Positions 48,756 to 60,384 of a stretch of DNA of 64,000 nt are shown in pieces (within the stretch, counting starts at the first letter, position 1; each line of letters starts with the position of its first letter). The stretch is taken from positions 1-64,000 of the forward strand of contig NW_025778032.1 in NCBI RefSeq assembly GCF_021130785.1, given 5' to 3'. A model generated the notes under the pieces. That model had not been told where the DNA came from, ran no database searches, and was given only the letters and a program-made list of their open reading frames with translations. Source of the DNA: Homalodisca vitripennis (taxonomy: Eukaryota; Arthropoda; Insecta; Hemiptera; Cicadellidae). Both the position numbers and the translations under genes were made by a program.

Positions 48756-48870
48756 ACAGGGTAACAGAATTTCGGACATTAGCCATCCTTATGGTTACAT
48801 AAGGTATAACACTTCGTATAACGTTTTCGAGGTTTTGATCCTATTTTCCTCGTCAGGTGGGGAAGGTATT
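48756..48870 (-). repeat. Penelope-like terminal-repeat fragment, divergent
   Basis: On the minus strand: CACCTGACGAGGAAAATAGG, then CAAAACCTCGAAAACG, then TTATACGAAGTGTTATACC, then GGATGGCTAATGTCCGAAA and TTCTGTTACCCTG. The layout matches 61436-61548: a CTGANGA core, a GAAA core, GTGTTA, the GATGGC(A/T)AATGTCCG block and a terminal TGTT(A/T)CC. It has a clear CTGACGA ... GAAAA pair of hammerhead-like core blocks with a GAGG/CCTC stem between them. Confidence 0.6.
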
Positions 48871-48884
48871 AGTACATAAAAAAT

Positions 48885-51800
48885 AGAGAACAGGAAGAAG
48901 AACAGAAGGGAAACGGATACCCTCAGTCTGCTATAAATAAGTGCAAAAAAATAGAAAAATCCAAGATTCAGTGAATGAAAATGAAATCAAAAACTGACCG
49001 TACATATGTACCGAGATTACTGGAGAAAATAAAAAGATTATGCAGAAAATATAATATTAGAACAGTTTTAAAACACAAAACACTTTTAGCAAACATGTCG
49101 TAAAACCCAAACAAAACCAAGACTAAAAAAACTGTGTTTACATATTTCTTGTAATACATAGGAGATACAAAAATACTAATAAGTATGAACAATAAATAAA
49201 ATAAAGAAAATACGAATAAATATACGTGTAGGATTAGTAGATGTTTTAGTAGATATGTTTTAGTCATATTTTATAAATTAAGAAAATTACAATAACGGTA
49301 AAAACAAAACAAGGATATGTTATAACTATTATTGTTGAAAGTTAAAACAGACCGTATGACATTGATAATATCAGCTGTGGGCAAAGTAAAGCTGGTGGGA
49401 ACAGCTGATCTCAGAGTTCAAGAGGACAAGAACAGCTCCATATTCATGTTTATGATGCAATAACATGTTGTAACCTGGTATACAGAATGTATCCTCTTTA
49501 CTCAGACAAATTCATACTTCACTCAGATTTATAATGTCATACTTTTTCTTGAGATATGATAAGTAAATTAAAGTTCATATAATTGTGTCCCTGTACTTCG
49601 AATATTTAAATTAAAATTGTTAAGCCTGCCAATAGATCTGTTTGCACATGAGAATTACAAGGAAAATGTTATTCATGCTTGAAAGACCTCCTCTTATTGT
49701 TTACCTGCAGTAATAAATACAAGAAGTTTGTATTTATCATACTCGCAAACAATTTGAAATTCCCTTCCACCATAACCTTCCGTCACAAAGAATGTTCCTT
49801 TCATAAACAAAAAAATGTGTAGCCATGCTCCCATAGTTTTCGATATAAAAAAGAAGTATCGATGTCACTAGCAAGATGCTCATTTACATAATTACTTTTA
49901 AAAGAGCACTACAAAACACTGTTGTACTTCAAGTTAACTTTCTTTTGTTTTACTATTAGATTAAAACATTATTTATGTTTTTCTCTGTTTAAAAACTGCA
50001 TAAAAATGTGTTTAACACCAGATTTTAGTTTTTTACGGACAGGATAAAGAGCTTTAATAACTTTATTATAAATAAAGGGTAAATTGAATACCTTAGGATT
50101 TGTATATACAAAATCCCCCATTTTTCATTGTTTCTCAGGAAAACTATCCAATTGAATATTTCGGTTCGATTTTACTGGATTAGGCTTTCTAATCGTAACT
50201 TAGACTTTAGATTTTGTTGGTCATTTATTTACTTTTTGGATAGAGATAACAATAGTTTAAACAGTAAAAGTTTGGAAGCTATTTATGCGGTTTGTTCTTC
50301 AAATGCATAAACTTTTTTCGAAAAAAATCGAACAATTCCCAAAATTAATCCATGTGTTCTTCAAGTACTACTTCTTGCAAAGGAAGCTGGTATTTAATAG
50401 TAGGCTCAATAATTTAAATACAACGCAACTTACTCTTTATATTTACTGAAGTTGGAGTCATTAGTCGTTTAAGTCAAGCAAATTCAGCAATCTTAACTCA
50501 TTGCAGAGTATCCTTACACAACTTTCTGTAATTCAGCTTGCTAATATTTATGATGTTTTATTGAGCCTCAAGACACTCTACTATTTTCTTTGGGTACAGC
50601 CTCCACACAATATGAAAAATAAGAACGAATAAAGTTCGTATGCAATTAAAATATATTTGGAAATATAATTTTGGTATTTTAAATAAAAGTGTCCCTGGTT
50701 AGTTTACTATGAAGAAACATATCTGAAATCTCTGTAAATGTTTTATAACAGACATTAATTAAAAAAGCAACTGATAAATATATAAGTGTAGTTAAAGAGA
50801 GTAACTAGTAGTTTATTATTTTATAATTATAAATTGGTTAAAATAAACGAGTACCATGCATAGGGAATGGAAAATGTAATATTTATAAAATTAATTCATA
50901 ATTCAAACTATATAGTTTACTATTATTTTTGTAAGTGTTATACCTATTAGGCCTATATGACATGTATTTATTCATTACATGTTATTTAGAAGTCTATAAC
51001 AATTTTGAAACAGCGTAAGATTGTTTTTGCGACGAAATTATTGACTGAAACAACTAAACATAGTCTATAGTGTTTTTAGAATTATTATATGATAGTATAT
51101 AATTACATGAAGTGTATTTTAGGCTAACACACATATTTTATTCATTTTTACAAATTTTTAAGGAAGTTTAAACCTTTTCCGTTATGGTACACTTTCTCAG
51201 ATATATCCAAGAGCACTACCAAGCCGCTCATGTATTCCTTGCATACTCCACAGGGGTCGTCTGCGTGGCTTATTCTTATGTTGCAATCCTCTATACTGCA
51301 CATCATATTTTATAATATAGTGTGGAATTAGTATGTACTATATTTGTTTGTCAATGATAGCCTTCGCATTCCACAAATATCATCTTTACACTGTGTGTGT
51401 TCAATTCCGTTTCATAATACACTATAAGACTGCAGTTTCAGGGGCTTACTCTCATGATACAATCTAGAGGAAACACACATTTAAAATCTTGTGTGGGCCA
51501 AGTCCCGTCATCGTAATACAATCTATGAATGCGGTTAAGTTTCTTTTTCATATTTAATGTGAACTTCACTAAATTAAACATTAACCTGCAGATTTTTGTA
51601 GGGACTAACGAATTTATGTCATACGAATGGCTTACTTAACAATTAGTATTATGCATAATATTGACAACTTATGCCGAAAGTTGAAGAATTGCCAAAAATT
51701 AATGTGATACGAGTGAGACTAATGCATGTTTAACTGGGATTTTCATGTGGTGTGGATGTTCTAAATATTTACCTTGAAGATTACTACAGCTTTGTGATGT

Positions 51801-52070
51801 TCTGAGATAATGAATTAATTGATTTTATTAATTTACTTTTAGTTTAGCCCCTTCTTTATAGAAGACTTATACTGTTGTTTCTCGTACCCTGTAATTATAT
51901 TACTATAGATAGATTGCACTATATATTTTTATAATACAGTAGTGATCTATTATTTTTAATTTAGGTATTTTTGTAGGTAACCTGCTATATTTGCTGAAAC
52001 GAATGGGTTTCAGTATTTTAGTAAAATTCTATTTTTACTTTAATATTGACTTATCAATTACTTTAGTTTT
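48885..52070. other. AT-rich DNA without recognisable genes
   Basis: A loosely repeated motif (GGCTTATTCTTATGTTGCAA, GGGCTTACTCTCATGATACAA, CCCGTCATCGTAATACAATC) occurs at 51250-51530. No gene was seen. Confidence 0.35.
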
Positions 52071-52074
52071 TTTA

Positions 52075-52075
52075 G

Positions 52076-52157
<82 letters not shown>
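52075..52157. repeat. (TA)n microsatellite with TATGTG core
   Basis: TA run interrupted near 52096-52116 by GTATATATATGTGTGTGTAT. Confidence 0.95.
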
Positions 52158-52159
<2 letters not shown>

Positions 52160-52161
<2 letters not shown>

Positions 52162-54240
52162 GACTGAATTTGAAAATCGTGATAGGTACTTTATTAGTGA
52201 CTTTATTACGGAAGAAAAGTCCACATTAACATCAAACGAGTATTTGTTTTGGCTGAGAGTTATGTTTTATTTATTTTGATATTTTAACGAATTAAGTATT
52301 GGTAAGTAATATCGTAGTATATGCACAGAATAAAATTTAGTATATAAAATAGGATTAAATAGACGCTGTTAATAATAGTAAGAAACCAATATAACATAGT
52401 CAAATAATCTTTATTCTTAATAATTAGCAGTATTTAATTATTAACAAAAACAAAATTAACAAGAACATGAAATATTACAGATCAACAAATTTCCGAATCT
52501 AAAAGTGTATCTAAATTATCTAATGTTAGTTGTTTATAGAATTGAATATTTAAACAGTGCCTATCCTGTACGTATTTAAAACGTCTATCAATATTGGTTT
52601 GCACACACCTGAATATGAAAACTTAAACCACAACTATAACACCAGATATAACACTACTTATTGTGAAGAAAGCTACAATCTTTCATAACCAAACCAAGTT
52701 TATTACGACGTAAGATATATTAGCCTTTAAAATTGGAAAAAAAAGTCCCAAAACATTGTAAAACTCAAAATTAAAGCGAATGAAAAACGTTTTTAATGCC
52801 CTATAATTTTAATTTTTTCTTAGAATACTTCGAACAATCCTAAAATGAGCCCTCCTCTACTAGGATTGTACAGCCTTTCATGAACCAAAGATGGGAACTC
52901 TGGCAACGCTAATCCCTATGGGTCAGTTGGAACAATTACCAAGTAAGCAAGAAAGTTCTTGATCGATAATTAAATCTCGAAAGAACTATAGATACTGTTT
53001 ACTTGTATATTTTCATGCGTTTATAATATAATATTTTTCGTATTTAAACTGATTTTCCTGCTTCATGTTTTTCAACTTGTCGACATGTAAACTAACAGCA
53101 TGTAAAGTTATTTAGCCGTTAGATCCACTACCAAAAATTGTAAAACACATCAAAATCAAATATTTTATATTGATACATAACATGCAATCTACACTTTGAG
53201 CCTGAATATAGCCTGGATTCCTTTACGGAACGTCGTGGTGAAGACAAAATTCAAGAGCCCAACTACATTCTTGTAAAGCGACGAAGAAACAAGCAGGTTT
53301 AGACTAAGAGGAATACAAGACATACAGACGTCTTCAGCTGTGTATTTACTCATGCTTACTGGATGCGGATATCACAGTGTAGTCCTCAATATTATTACAC
53401 AAGGAAATTATAAAATAAAAATCGGGCGTTGTATTTCTTTTAAAATTACAGCTCAGTCTTATCGTACAGAGTAACATGCACCATAATGAGAATCGATTCT
53501 TTCATAAAAATTAACCTTTATGTCTAAACATAATTTTACTCTCAAAATATCTTACGACAGATATACTGATTGAAAGAAAGGATTTAAATTTCTCTGCATG
53601 CTTCAGTAAAACATTTTGCTGAAACCCCTACAATTACAAATAATATAAATATAAAAGGAAAACTATGTTATTTACATTAAATAATGGTTTTTACTTTATA
53701 AATTAATAATATTTCATATTATACACACTGTAACCATAAAAGTCTGTTATGCCATATCCGCATTTTAAAATAATGTTTTAAATAACTTAGTGTCACAAGG
53801 AAAGTTGTTACTGACAAATAATTTCATTTTGATTCGTCCATGACCAAGCTAATTCTGGATTTTCAAGTATATGTAATCTGGTAGCCTTTACAAGTAAAAC
53901 CACCCCTTACTTCTGTTACGAATTTTGGAAGGAGCCCCTAAGCCATCTCGTAACACTTTGTTAGGTTGGAAAACCTGAAAATTCTAAATGAAACAACCAA
54001 TCATCTGGAACACTGGCAAAATTTGCCGAACTCGTTTGTTACACACAGTTAGTTGTGAAACACATACACGTGCCAAGTATAATGATTCTGTATTTGGAGA
54101 CTGAGGGTTGTTTAGTTTCCATATATTGGGAATAACGAACTGGTTTGTTACATCTTGTACAAATAAAATGAGTAATATCAGAAAGTGAAAGTAATTATCT
54201 TATATTATTATAAAAAATTAATGTAATAGTAGCTGACTAG
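52160..54240. other. AT-rich DNA without recognisable genes
   Basis: No gene, RNA gene or repeat was recognised. Confidence 0.4.
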
Positions 54241-54243
54241 GTA

Positions 54244-54290
54244 CTTTATTTTATTTTTATTTTTTATTTTTATTTATTTCAACGGTAAAC
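54244..54290. repeat. A-rich AAATA tail of the LINE
   Basis: TTTTATTTTTATTTT-type run on +, the tail of the minus-strand element. Confidence 0.8.
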
Positions 54291-54419
54291 CATTTTGTAC
54301 AAGATAACTTATAACAAAGTTGGCAGCTATCCATAACCAAGCATTTTACTTAATATTAATCAAAACAACAAAATCAAAACACAATCAGAGAAAAATAACA
54401 ATAATAACATAAAGGTTTA

Positions 54420-54811
54420 TGGTGATTTAAATAAGGTTTATGATGAGTGTAATGCTATCCATGGAATCTGAACAACAATAATTATTGCAAGTTAACAACA
54501 ATAATAATATAATAATACGTAAAGAGTCTGGGCGAGATAATAATAAAAGTAGCAGCTAAATAACAAAAATTATATAACAATAATACACGTATTGAATCTG
54601 AACACAATAATAATAACAACGGAAACAGCTAATAACAAAAGTTATATAATAATAATGGCGAGTTACATTATGGTCTATAGTGAGATGATATTTATATAAT
54701 CTGAACAACAGTAATAACATGTATAAATCTGACACAATAATAATAACAACAGAAACAGCTAAACAACAAAAATTATATAATAAAAATAATAATGGTGGGT
54801 TACTTTAGGGT

Positions 54812-54874
<63 letters not shown>

Positions 54875-54960
54875 AATCTGGACAACAATAATAACACGTA
54901 TATAATATGAACACAATAATAATAACAGTAAACAGCTAAACAACAACAAATTAAGAAACT
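54420..54960 (-). repeat. LINE 3' UTR degenerate tandem repeats
   Basis: About four copies of a block of ~100-130 bp: AATCTGAACA, then CAATAATAATAACA, then AAACAGCTAAACAACAAAAA, then TTATATAATAATAATGG. They start near 54461, 54594, 54700 and 54873. A pure TA run lies inside the last one. These make up most of the 3' UTR between the ORF2 stop and the tail. Confidence 0.75.
54813..54872. repeat. (TA)n microsatellite inside the LINE 3' UTR
   Basis: Pure TA run of about 58 bp. Confidence 0.95.
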
Positions 54961-54969
54961 AGTTGCCCG

Positions 54970-56202
54970 TCATAGTAGCTTCCCCAAGCACGATCGAAAT
55001 GACTGATAAGAGGATCCAAAAAATTCCACACCACCTGAAACCTCATTACCTTCTCTCATAAGTCTGGGAATACAGCTGTGGTAGCTGTAAATAGAAGGAA
55101 GTGCCCTCTTGAAAAAGATGTCCCCGGAACGAGTGGATGTCGGAATTCGAAACTCGAGAAGAGAGAGAAGACGAGGGCAGTCTAGAGCACCGTTAACCAT
55201 CTTATGAAGAATCAAGATGTCCGCCATCCTTCTTCTAGTCGCCAAATGTGGAAGGCCAAGGGAGATCCTCAAACAGTCAACAGGCGTCTCCAGGAACTGA
55301 TAGCCAAGACGCAGTCCGATGAGCCTCAAGAATCTGATCTGCACCCGCTCAAGAGTATCAATGTGCCCTGTCAGGTAGGGACACCAAACAACAGATGAAA
55401 ATTCTAGGATCGGACGCACTAAGGTTTTGAACAGTGTTGTCAATGTAGTTGGGGATTGAAAGTCTTTCGATTTTCTGCATAGGAATCCCATTAGTGAATT
55501 GGCCTTGCTGCATATGCATGAGATATGATTCCACGGACTGAGATCATGAGACATAACGACCCCAAGGTCCTTAAAACTGCAGAATTTATTTAGTGAGGAG
55601 CCGAAGAGAGTGTAGTTGAATACAGTGGGTGAGTCCAGCCGGGAGTACGTGAGTACAGCACTTTTATCAGCATTCAGGTCCATCCCATTCCGCTGACACC
55701 AGGCTACGATATGATCTAAAGTATCCTGTAGTCGCTGACAGTCCTCAGGAGAGTTCACTTTGACAAATATATTGATGTCATCAGCGAACATGAGACAACC
55801 CGTAGAGATAACTTCGCAAATATCATTAATGAAAAGACTGAAAAGGAGAGGAGCCAAATGCGAGCCCTGCGGAACACCAGACGGGGCTGGAAACATTTCA
55901 GAGTAAGAGCCGGCAAACTTCACAATCATTCCCCGATTAGTCAGGTAACTTGACAGCCACTCCAGTAGAGATCCCGTTATACCATAGCCTCTCAGTTTAG
56001 AAATGAGAAGATTGTGGTTGACTCTATCAAACGCCTTTGAGAAGTCGAGCAGTATGCAATCGACCTGCCTCCGCCTGGAAAATGCAGATGTGACATAGTT
56101 ATGTAGCACCAGGAGATTGGTAGAGGTCGATCGACCACTTCTAAAGCCATGTTGTTCCTCGGCGATTACATGCTTGAGATCAAATGCAAGTTTATCCACC
56201 AC
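54970..56202 (-). pseudogene. LINE ORF2 reverse transcriptase, palm to C-terminus
   Basis: A 410-codon intact stretch. It contains QHGFRSGRST (15-26), motif A with DFSKAFDRVNH (53-63), motif B GVPQGS (109-114), motif C FADD (139-142) with both catalytic Asp, and the LNADKS and FKDLGVVM blocks. The thumb and C-terminal part include LERVQIRFLRL and the TRSGD block. RT extends the nicked target DNA on the element RNA. The residues lie downstream of a stop at 56209-56211 that cuts the ORF. All catalytic residues of this part are kept. Confidence 0.95.
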
Positions 56203-56208
56203 AAGGCT

Positions 56209-56475
56209 CTAAAAAACCTTTGCAAGCACCGACTGAATGGCTATCGGCCTATAATTGGTTACATTGGATCGCGCTCACCAGATTTGAAAATAGGGGTGAT
56301 GAAACTAATCTTCAGATTTGCAGGGAAGGTGCCACTGGCGAGCAGTGTGTTGAAAAAAATTGAGAGATGTGGGGCCAAAACTGGACTGCAGTACTTGATC
56401 ACCGCAGGAGGTAGAGAGTCCGGACCCATTCCCTTATAGGGATCAAGGGCTTTAAGTTTTGATTCCACTTGTTGA
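56209..56475 (-). pseudogene. LINE ORF2 RT fingers segment with disruptions
   Basis: A short frame at 56259-56468 (KALDPYKGMGPDSLPPAVIKY ... FKSGERD) holds RT motifs 0-1. It is joined to the endonuclease frame by a frameshift near 56470 (extra base) and to the palm by another near 56270. A TAG at 56209-56211 follows in the palm frame. Together these three lesions split ORF2. Confidence 0.9.
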
Positions 56476-57850
56476 GCAGTTTAAAACGAGGCTATGTAGG
56501 TTGACAGAAGTTCTAAAGTCAAAGTCAGATGATGGGAGGAGTGACATGTTGGTATAGACTGACGAAAAGTAATCAGCAAATAGCTCGCATTGGCCGCTAG
56601 GTTCATCCACTTCAACATCATTATACACCAGGTTCGATGTGATGTTTGCTTTCTTCAGACTGTTGATATGTGCCCAAAAAACCTTAATGTTATTAGGAAT
56701 GGCGGACTCCACATAGTTTGTATAGTCACGATAGCACTCACCGGCTAACTGCCTGCACCGATTTCTAAGTTTTCTAAAATAATCGTATAAGGAGAGATCA
56801 CCAGTCTCTTTGAAACGCCTATGGACAGTTTTCTTCTCGATCACCAGGCGCCTGAGCTCAGCAGTAAACCACTTGGGAAAGGTTGATCTTTTGGAGTTCC
56901 TAATGGGAGAGTTAAGCTTGATAACATCGGCAAGGTTCCTACAGAATATAGTGAAGTGTTCTTCAGCTTTAGTGGAATCAACCGTTGGGTAAGACAATCC
57001 CTGGATCCAGGCAAAGACGGCATCCAAGTTGCATCGTCTGAAGTTGTGACTTGAGCAAGGGTTCGAATTGGTCTTCGCACAATTGAGGTTGATTGAAAAA
57101 TTTAATGGTGGGTGATTTAATTCCTCGGGGATTATCACATCATCAGCTGGGCTTACTATCGTGTCAGTAAAAGGAGTAAAAATTAGGTCAAGAATAACAC
57201 CTCGGTGATTTACAATCCTGTTGTGCTGATAAAGCTGAAGCAGTTCTGCCAAGCTGACAAGACTTTGAGAGGCGCTGCTGAGCGAACAGGAAGACGTATC
57301 TTTCCAGTTTGTGTCAGGTTGATTGAAATCACCAAGAATAACAAAGTTATCGATTGCAGGATTGGATGAGGCCACATCTATTACGGCATCACAAAAGCGT
57401 TCATATTTGGAAATAGGCATGTTAGGGGGAATATAGGCTGCACACAGAATGAGAGGGAATGCCTTAGTAAGAACCTTCACGAAGACGCACTCAACATCAG
57501 TCACAGAAGTAGTTAGTTGGGTGCAAAGAAGAGAAGAACCAACAGCAATGAGGACACCACCACCACTGTCCTTATCGCTATTACTTATGGATCTATCACA
57601 CCTGAATGTGGAAAAGTTGTGGAGTCCCAATTCTGAGTCATGAATTCCAATTGTAAGGTTGGTCTCGACCAAAATTAGTACATCATGAACACACGTAGCC
57701 GTGACTTGTTTTAAAAGAGGGAACTTAGATCTAATTCCATTGACATTTTGGAAATATACATTAAGAGTTGGTTTACCGTTGATACAGGCTAGTGTTTTTG
57801 GACAATAGTTGGGACGCCATTTCGGTACTTGATTGTCAGGTTCTTGGCCC
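56452..57850 (-). pseudogene. LINE ORF2 endonuclease and linker
   Basis: The frame is open from a TGA at about 57853 to 56452. The N-terminal NVNGIRSK block (about 57730) and LVETN with the catalytic Glu (57672) lie upstream of any ATG. Counting from 57672: YIPPN near 80-84, GDFN at 114-117, DLIF at 162-165. The last motif, normally Asp-His, reads Asn-His (186-187; Asn codon at 57115-57117), so a catalytic Asp may be lost. A basic linker with RLVIEKKTVHRRFKE follows. No ATG lies between the TGA and the endonuclease start, so ORF2 may be translated by coupling to the overlapping ORF1. Confidence 0.92.
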
Positions 57851-58668
57851 CAGCATCAGTCCTCCTCTTCAGGTCATCCCGTAGGTCGTTTCAAATACTT
57901 AGCCTCCCCAGGAGTACGATCCCTAGCAATGGAAATACCAGTAAGTGCATCATCAAGGCCAGATCTGTCAACGGTAGAGAAGCTCCCCGTAATTTGACTG
58001 ACTTCAGATACATTATTAAGGATAACCTTAATAGGTCTACTCTTCCCAGGAACCACTTTGCCAACTCTGAAGTAAGTAAAATTATATGTGATAAGCCCTG
58101 GACACAGGTGATTAAAGAGAAGAGATACAAGTTTCTTATCATGGTCCTTTTTGGTACCCGTATCATGACTCTTAGATTCAGGAAGCTTGAAAATCATAAG
58201 ATTGCGAGCACGTTGAGTCCGGTCATTCATCTCAGAGATTATCATCTCCGGTGATGTTATGTTAGTAGCAGGCGACTGCTCAATAGCTGACACCCGCTCT
58301 TCTAGGCATGAAAACTTGGTCTCAAACAGAGTGATTTTAGAGTTCAACTCATCTATCTTTTGTGGAACATCAATAAGTTTATCAGTTTTCAATGATAGCT
58401 CCGTTACACTTTTGGTAAGAGTGGTCAGTTGAGAGACAAGTGAATTCAGAAGGCTACCGTTAAGAGTGGCTGAACTGTCTTGTGGGTCCTTACAGTCCGT
58501 CCTTGTGCAAAACCATTTTATATTAGAATTACCGCTTATGCGTTGATATTCCTGTTTAGTCATCCTTACGCAATCCCTACGAAACCACCGCTGGCAATCA
58601 GCATCGCAGCCGATACCCTCCTCAGCATCAAGAACGGCCCTCACACAGATTGGACACGAAGCAGCCAT
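57786..58668 (-). pseudogene. LINE ORF1 with PHD finger and coiled coil
   Basis: Starts at an ATG followed by AASCPICVRAV. Residues 5-56 have the Cys4-His-Cys3-like spacing of a PHD zinc finger (CPIC ... CDADC ... WFRRDC ... WFC ... DC). Residues about 75-130 are heptad-rich and probably a coiled coil. Residues 150-240 form the RNA-binding-type domain (RARNLMIFKLPES ... FRVGKV). An extra G on + at 57884-57885 shifts the frame and gives a premature stop at 57874. In the other frame the protein would continue about 29 residues to a stop near 57790, overlapping ORF2. PHD-finger ORF1 proteins are known in Jockey/CR1-type LINEs and package the RNA. Confidence 0.9.
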
Positions 58669-58928
58669 TATGAAAGATTGTATGATAATGTATACAACAA
58701 TTCAGAAGAAAAATTTGAGAAATACAGGTTGCAATAGAGCAGACCACACGTGTAATGACAGCTACTCAATCCACCGCCAGACACGTGCAGACGCTGATAT
58801 TTAGTTAATCTACAAATGATCACACGCACCTGACAATCTAGAAAATATGTAAGACAACATGCAGGCAACACGGTGATTAAATAGCTTACATGCACAGTTC
58901 ATACGAATACAGTCTACAGAATACAGTC

Positions 58929-59001
58929 AACATGAATAAACCCGGGATGAGGACTGATCTATTGATCAGATGTACACATAAATCTTAATATATCTACACA
59001 T
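58929..59001 (+). repeat. 73-bp direct repeat, left copy
   Basis: Matches 60310-60382 with one mismatch (T/C at 58991 against 60372). It contains ACCCGGGATGAGG and a perfect hairpin CTGATC-TATT-GATCAG. The inner 68 bp begin TG and end CA, but the outer flanks give no obvious target duplication. It abuts the 5' side of the 54-58.9 kb LINE. Confidence 0.9.
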
Positions 59002-59034
59002 GTGTGTACTTGTGTGTGTGTGTGTGTGTGTGTA
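59001..59034. repeat. (TG)n microsatellite
   Basis: About 30 bp of TG with one ACT break, directly after the left 73-bp repeat. Confidence 0.9.
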
Positions 59035-60309
59035 CAGAATTTTTTTGAGTTTGCATTTAAAACTTTACCTACGTTCTGAAAATTCGATCTAGTCTTACGT
59101 AAGTTTTTTGCTCTGTTAGGAGAACAAACTTAGAAATATTCCATTGCACTTAGTACTAAAAGGAATTTTCTGCTTGCTTCAGAAATAACAGGACATTTAT
59201 ATTGTGTTAAATTGGGATTAGCGGCCGTCTCTTGTCGAGATCCCATGAGGAGATGTAGCGGGCAAGGAACAGAATTCCCTAGTGTTGGCTAGCAACAACA
59301 TTTAACACTGAGAGCTCTGCCCACTGTAACAGACATCTTCTACAGTGGCCTAGACCTATCGATTCACACTTTTACCCCGATATCTCATTAGCGATTTGCC
59401 GCTGCTGGGTATATTTTCTGCTACGCAGACATATTTAGGGTTGCCGTATCCATGTAAAATGGGTGTGTTGAACGTTTAAAAACCTTTTTATATTTAGATC
59501 AAGAACGTTCTCTCTCAAAGTTAGGTTTTTGGGAGCGGCTAGAACAGTCGGGTTTATGCCTTAGGAGTGTATAAAGAAAACATTCTAAGATTAGAAAGTC
59601 AATTGGTGGATATGGAAAATGTTTGATTGGAGCTGAAATTAAACGTCTGAAAAACACCGATTTTGAAGCATGGAATTTCCCAATTACGAGTAGTTGGATT
59701 GGATTATTAAATCATTGAATGGAAGAAAATATTCTTCAGACTCGCCCGGAATTGAGTGAACAGCGTTTTATTTGTGCTAGTTATGAATTAACAGATCACT
59801 ACAAATAAATATTTATTGCATATTGAAGCTGTTTTACATGGCTGTACAATATTTACAACTTTAAAGGCGTAATGAAACAACCGATATATTTCAAGCTCGG
59901 CAAGTCAATTGCCAGTCCACCGATCATTAGTGTTCCTTTTGTACGATGACATGAAATTTGACCTTTTGTATCCTTGAATTACCCGGGCCATTGTACGATA
60001 ATTTGGTTGTTGAAAAATGAAAAAAAAAATATTTTTGGGAAGATTTTCCTATATATGTAAACATTTACTCGTCATATTAACTTAAATGTTCTATAATTAA
60101 TTACATTACGATAATTTTTGTGATAGTCCTAATTTTTTTATTGGCAGGTGTCAGTTTAAACTAGTGTGTTTATAATGTAAGATGTTGGGATATTAAAAAT
60201 TATAATATATACTTTAAATCTTATAGAATTATAAAATACAAATTAAAAAATCTATTTATAACAGAAAATCTTTTAGTCAAGAATACGAAAAATATGAACC
60301 AGAAGGAAT
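59035..60309. other. Segment between the 73-bp direct repeats, no coding sequence
   Basis: About 1.3 kb with GC-richer patches at 59220-59450 but no open frame of note. It may be the interior of a small non-autonomous element or unrelated spacer. Confidence 0.4.
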
Positions 60310-60382
60310 AACATGAATAAACCCGGGATGAGGACTGATCTATTGATCAGATGTACACATAAATCTTAATACATCTACACAT
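60310..60382 (+). repeat. 73-bp direct repeat, right copy
   Basis: Partner of 58929-59001 at an offset of 1,381 bp. Confidence 0.9.
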
Positions 60383-60384
60383 AT

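Larger units (their letters stand above)
54244..58925 (-). mobile_element. Near full-length Jockey-superfamily LINE
   Basis: Minus-strand non-LTR retrotransposon of about 4.7 kb: 5' UTR (about 58669-58925), ORF1 with PHD finger (58668 to about 57790), overlapping ORF2 with APE endonuclease and RT (about 57840-54970), a 3' UTR with minisatellite-like repeats, and an A-rich AAATA-type tail at 54244-54290. Base composition is clearly richer in GC than the flanks. ORF1 has one frameshift; ORF2 has two frameshifts and one stop. The few defects mean a young copy, just inactivated. The 5' limit is uncertain and I did not find a target-site duplication. Confidence 0.9.

Noticed and set aside
55204..58254. 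Several + frames (55204-55398, 56149-56439, 57829-58254)
   Set aside because: Antisense shadows of the minus-strand LINE ORF1/ORF2.
58940..58965. CTGATC...GATCAG hairpin of the 73-bp repeat as a hammerhead ribozyme
   Set aside because: There is no CTGANGA/GAAA core pair, only a simple palindrome.
59220..59450. GC-richer stretch between the 73-bp repeats as a gene
   Set aside because: Stops in all frames at short intervals and no recognisable motif.
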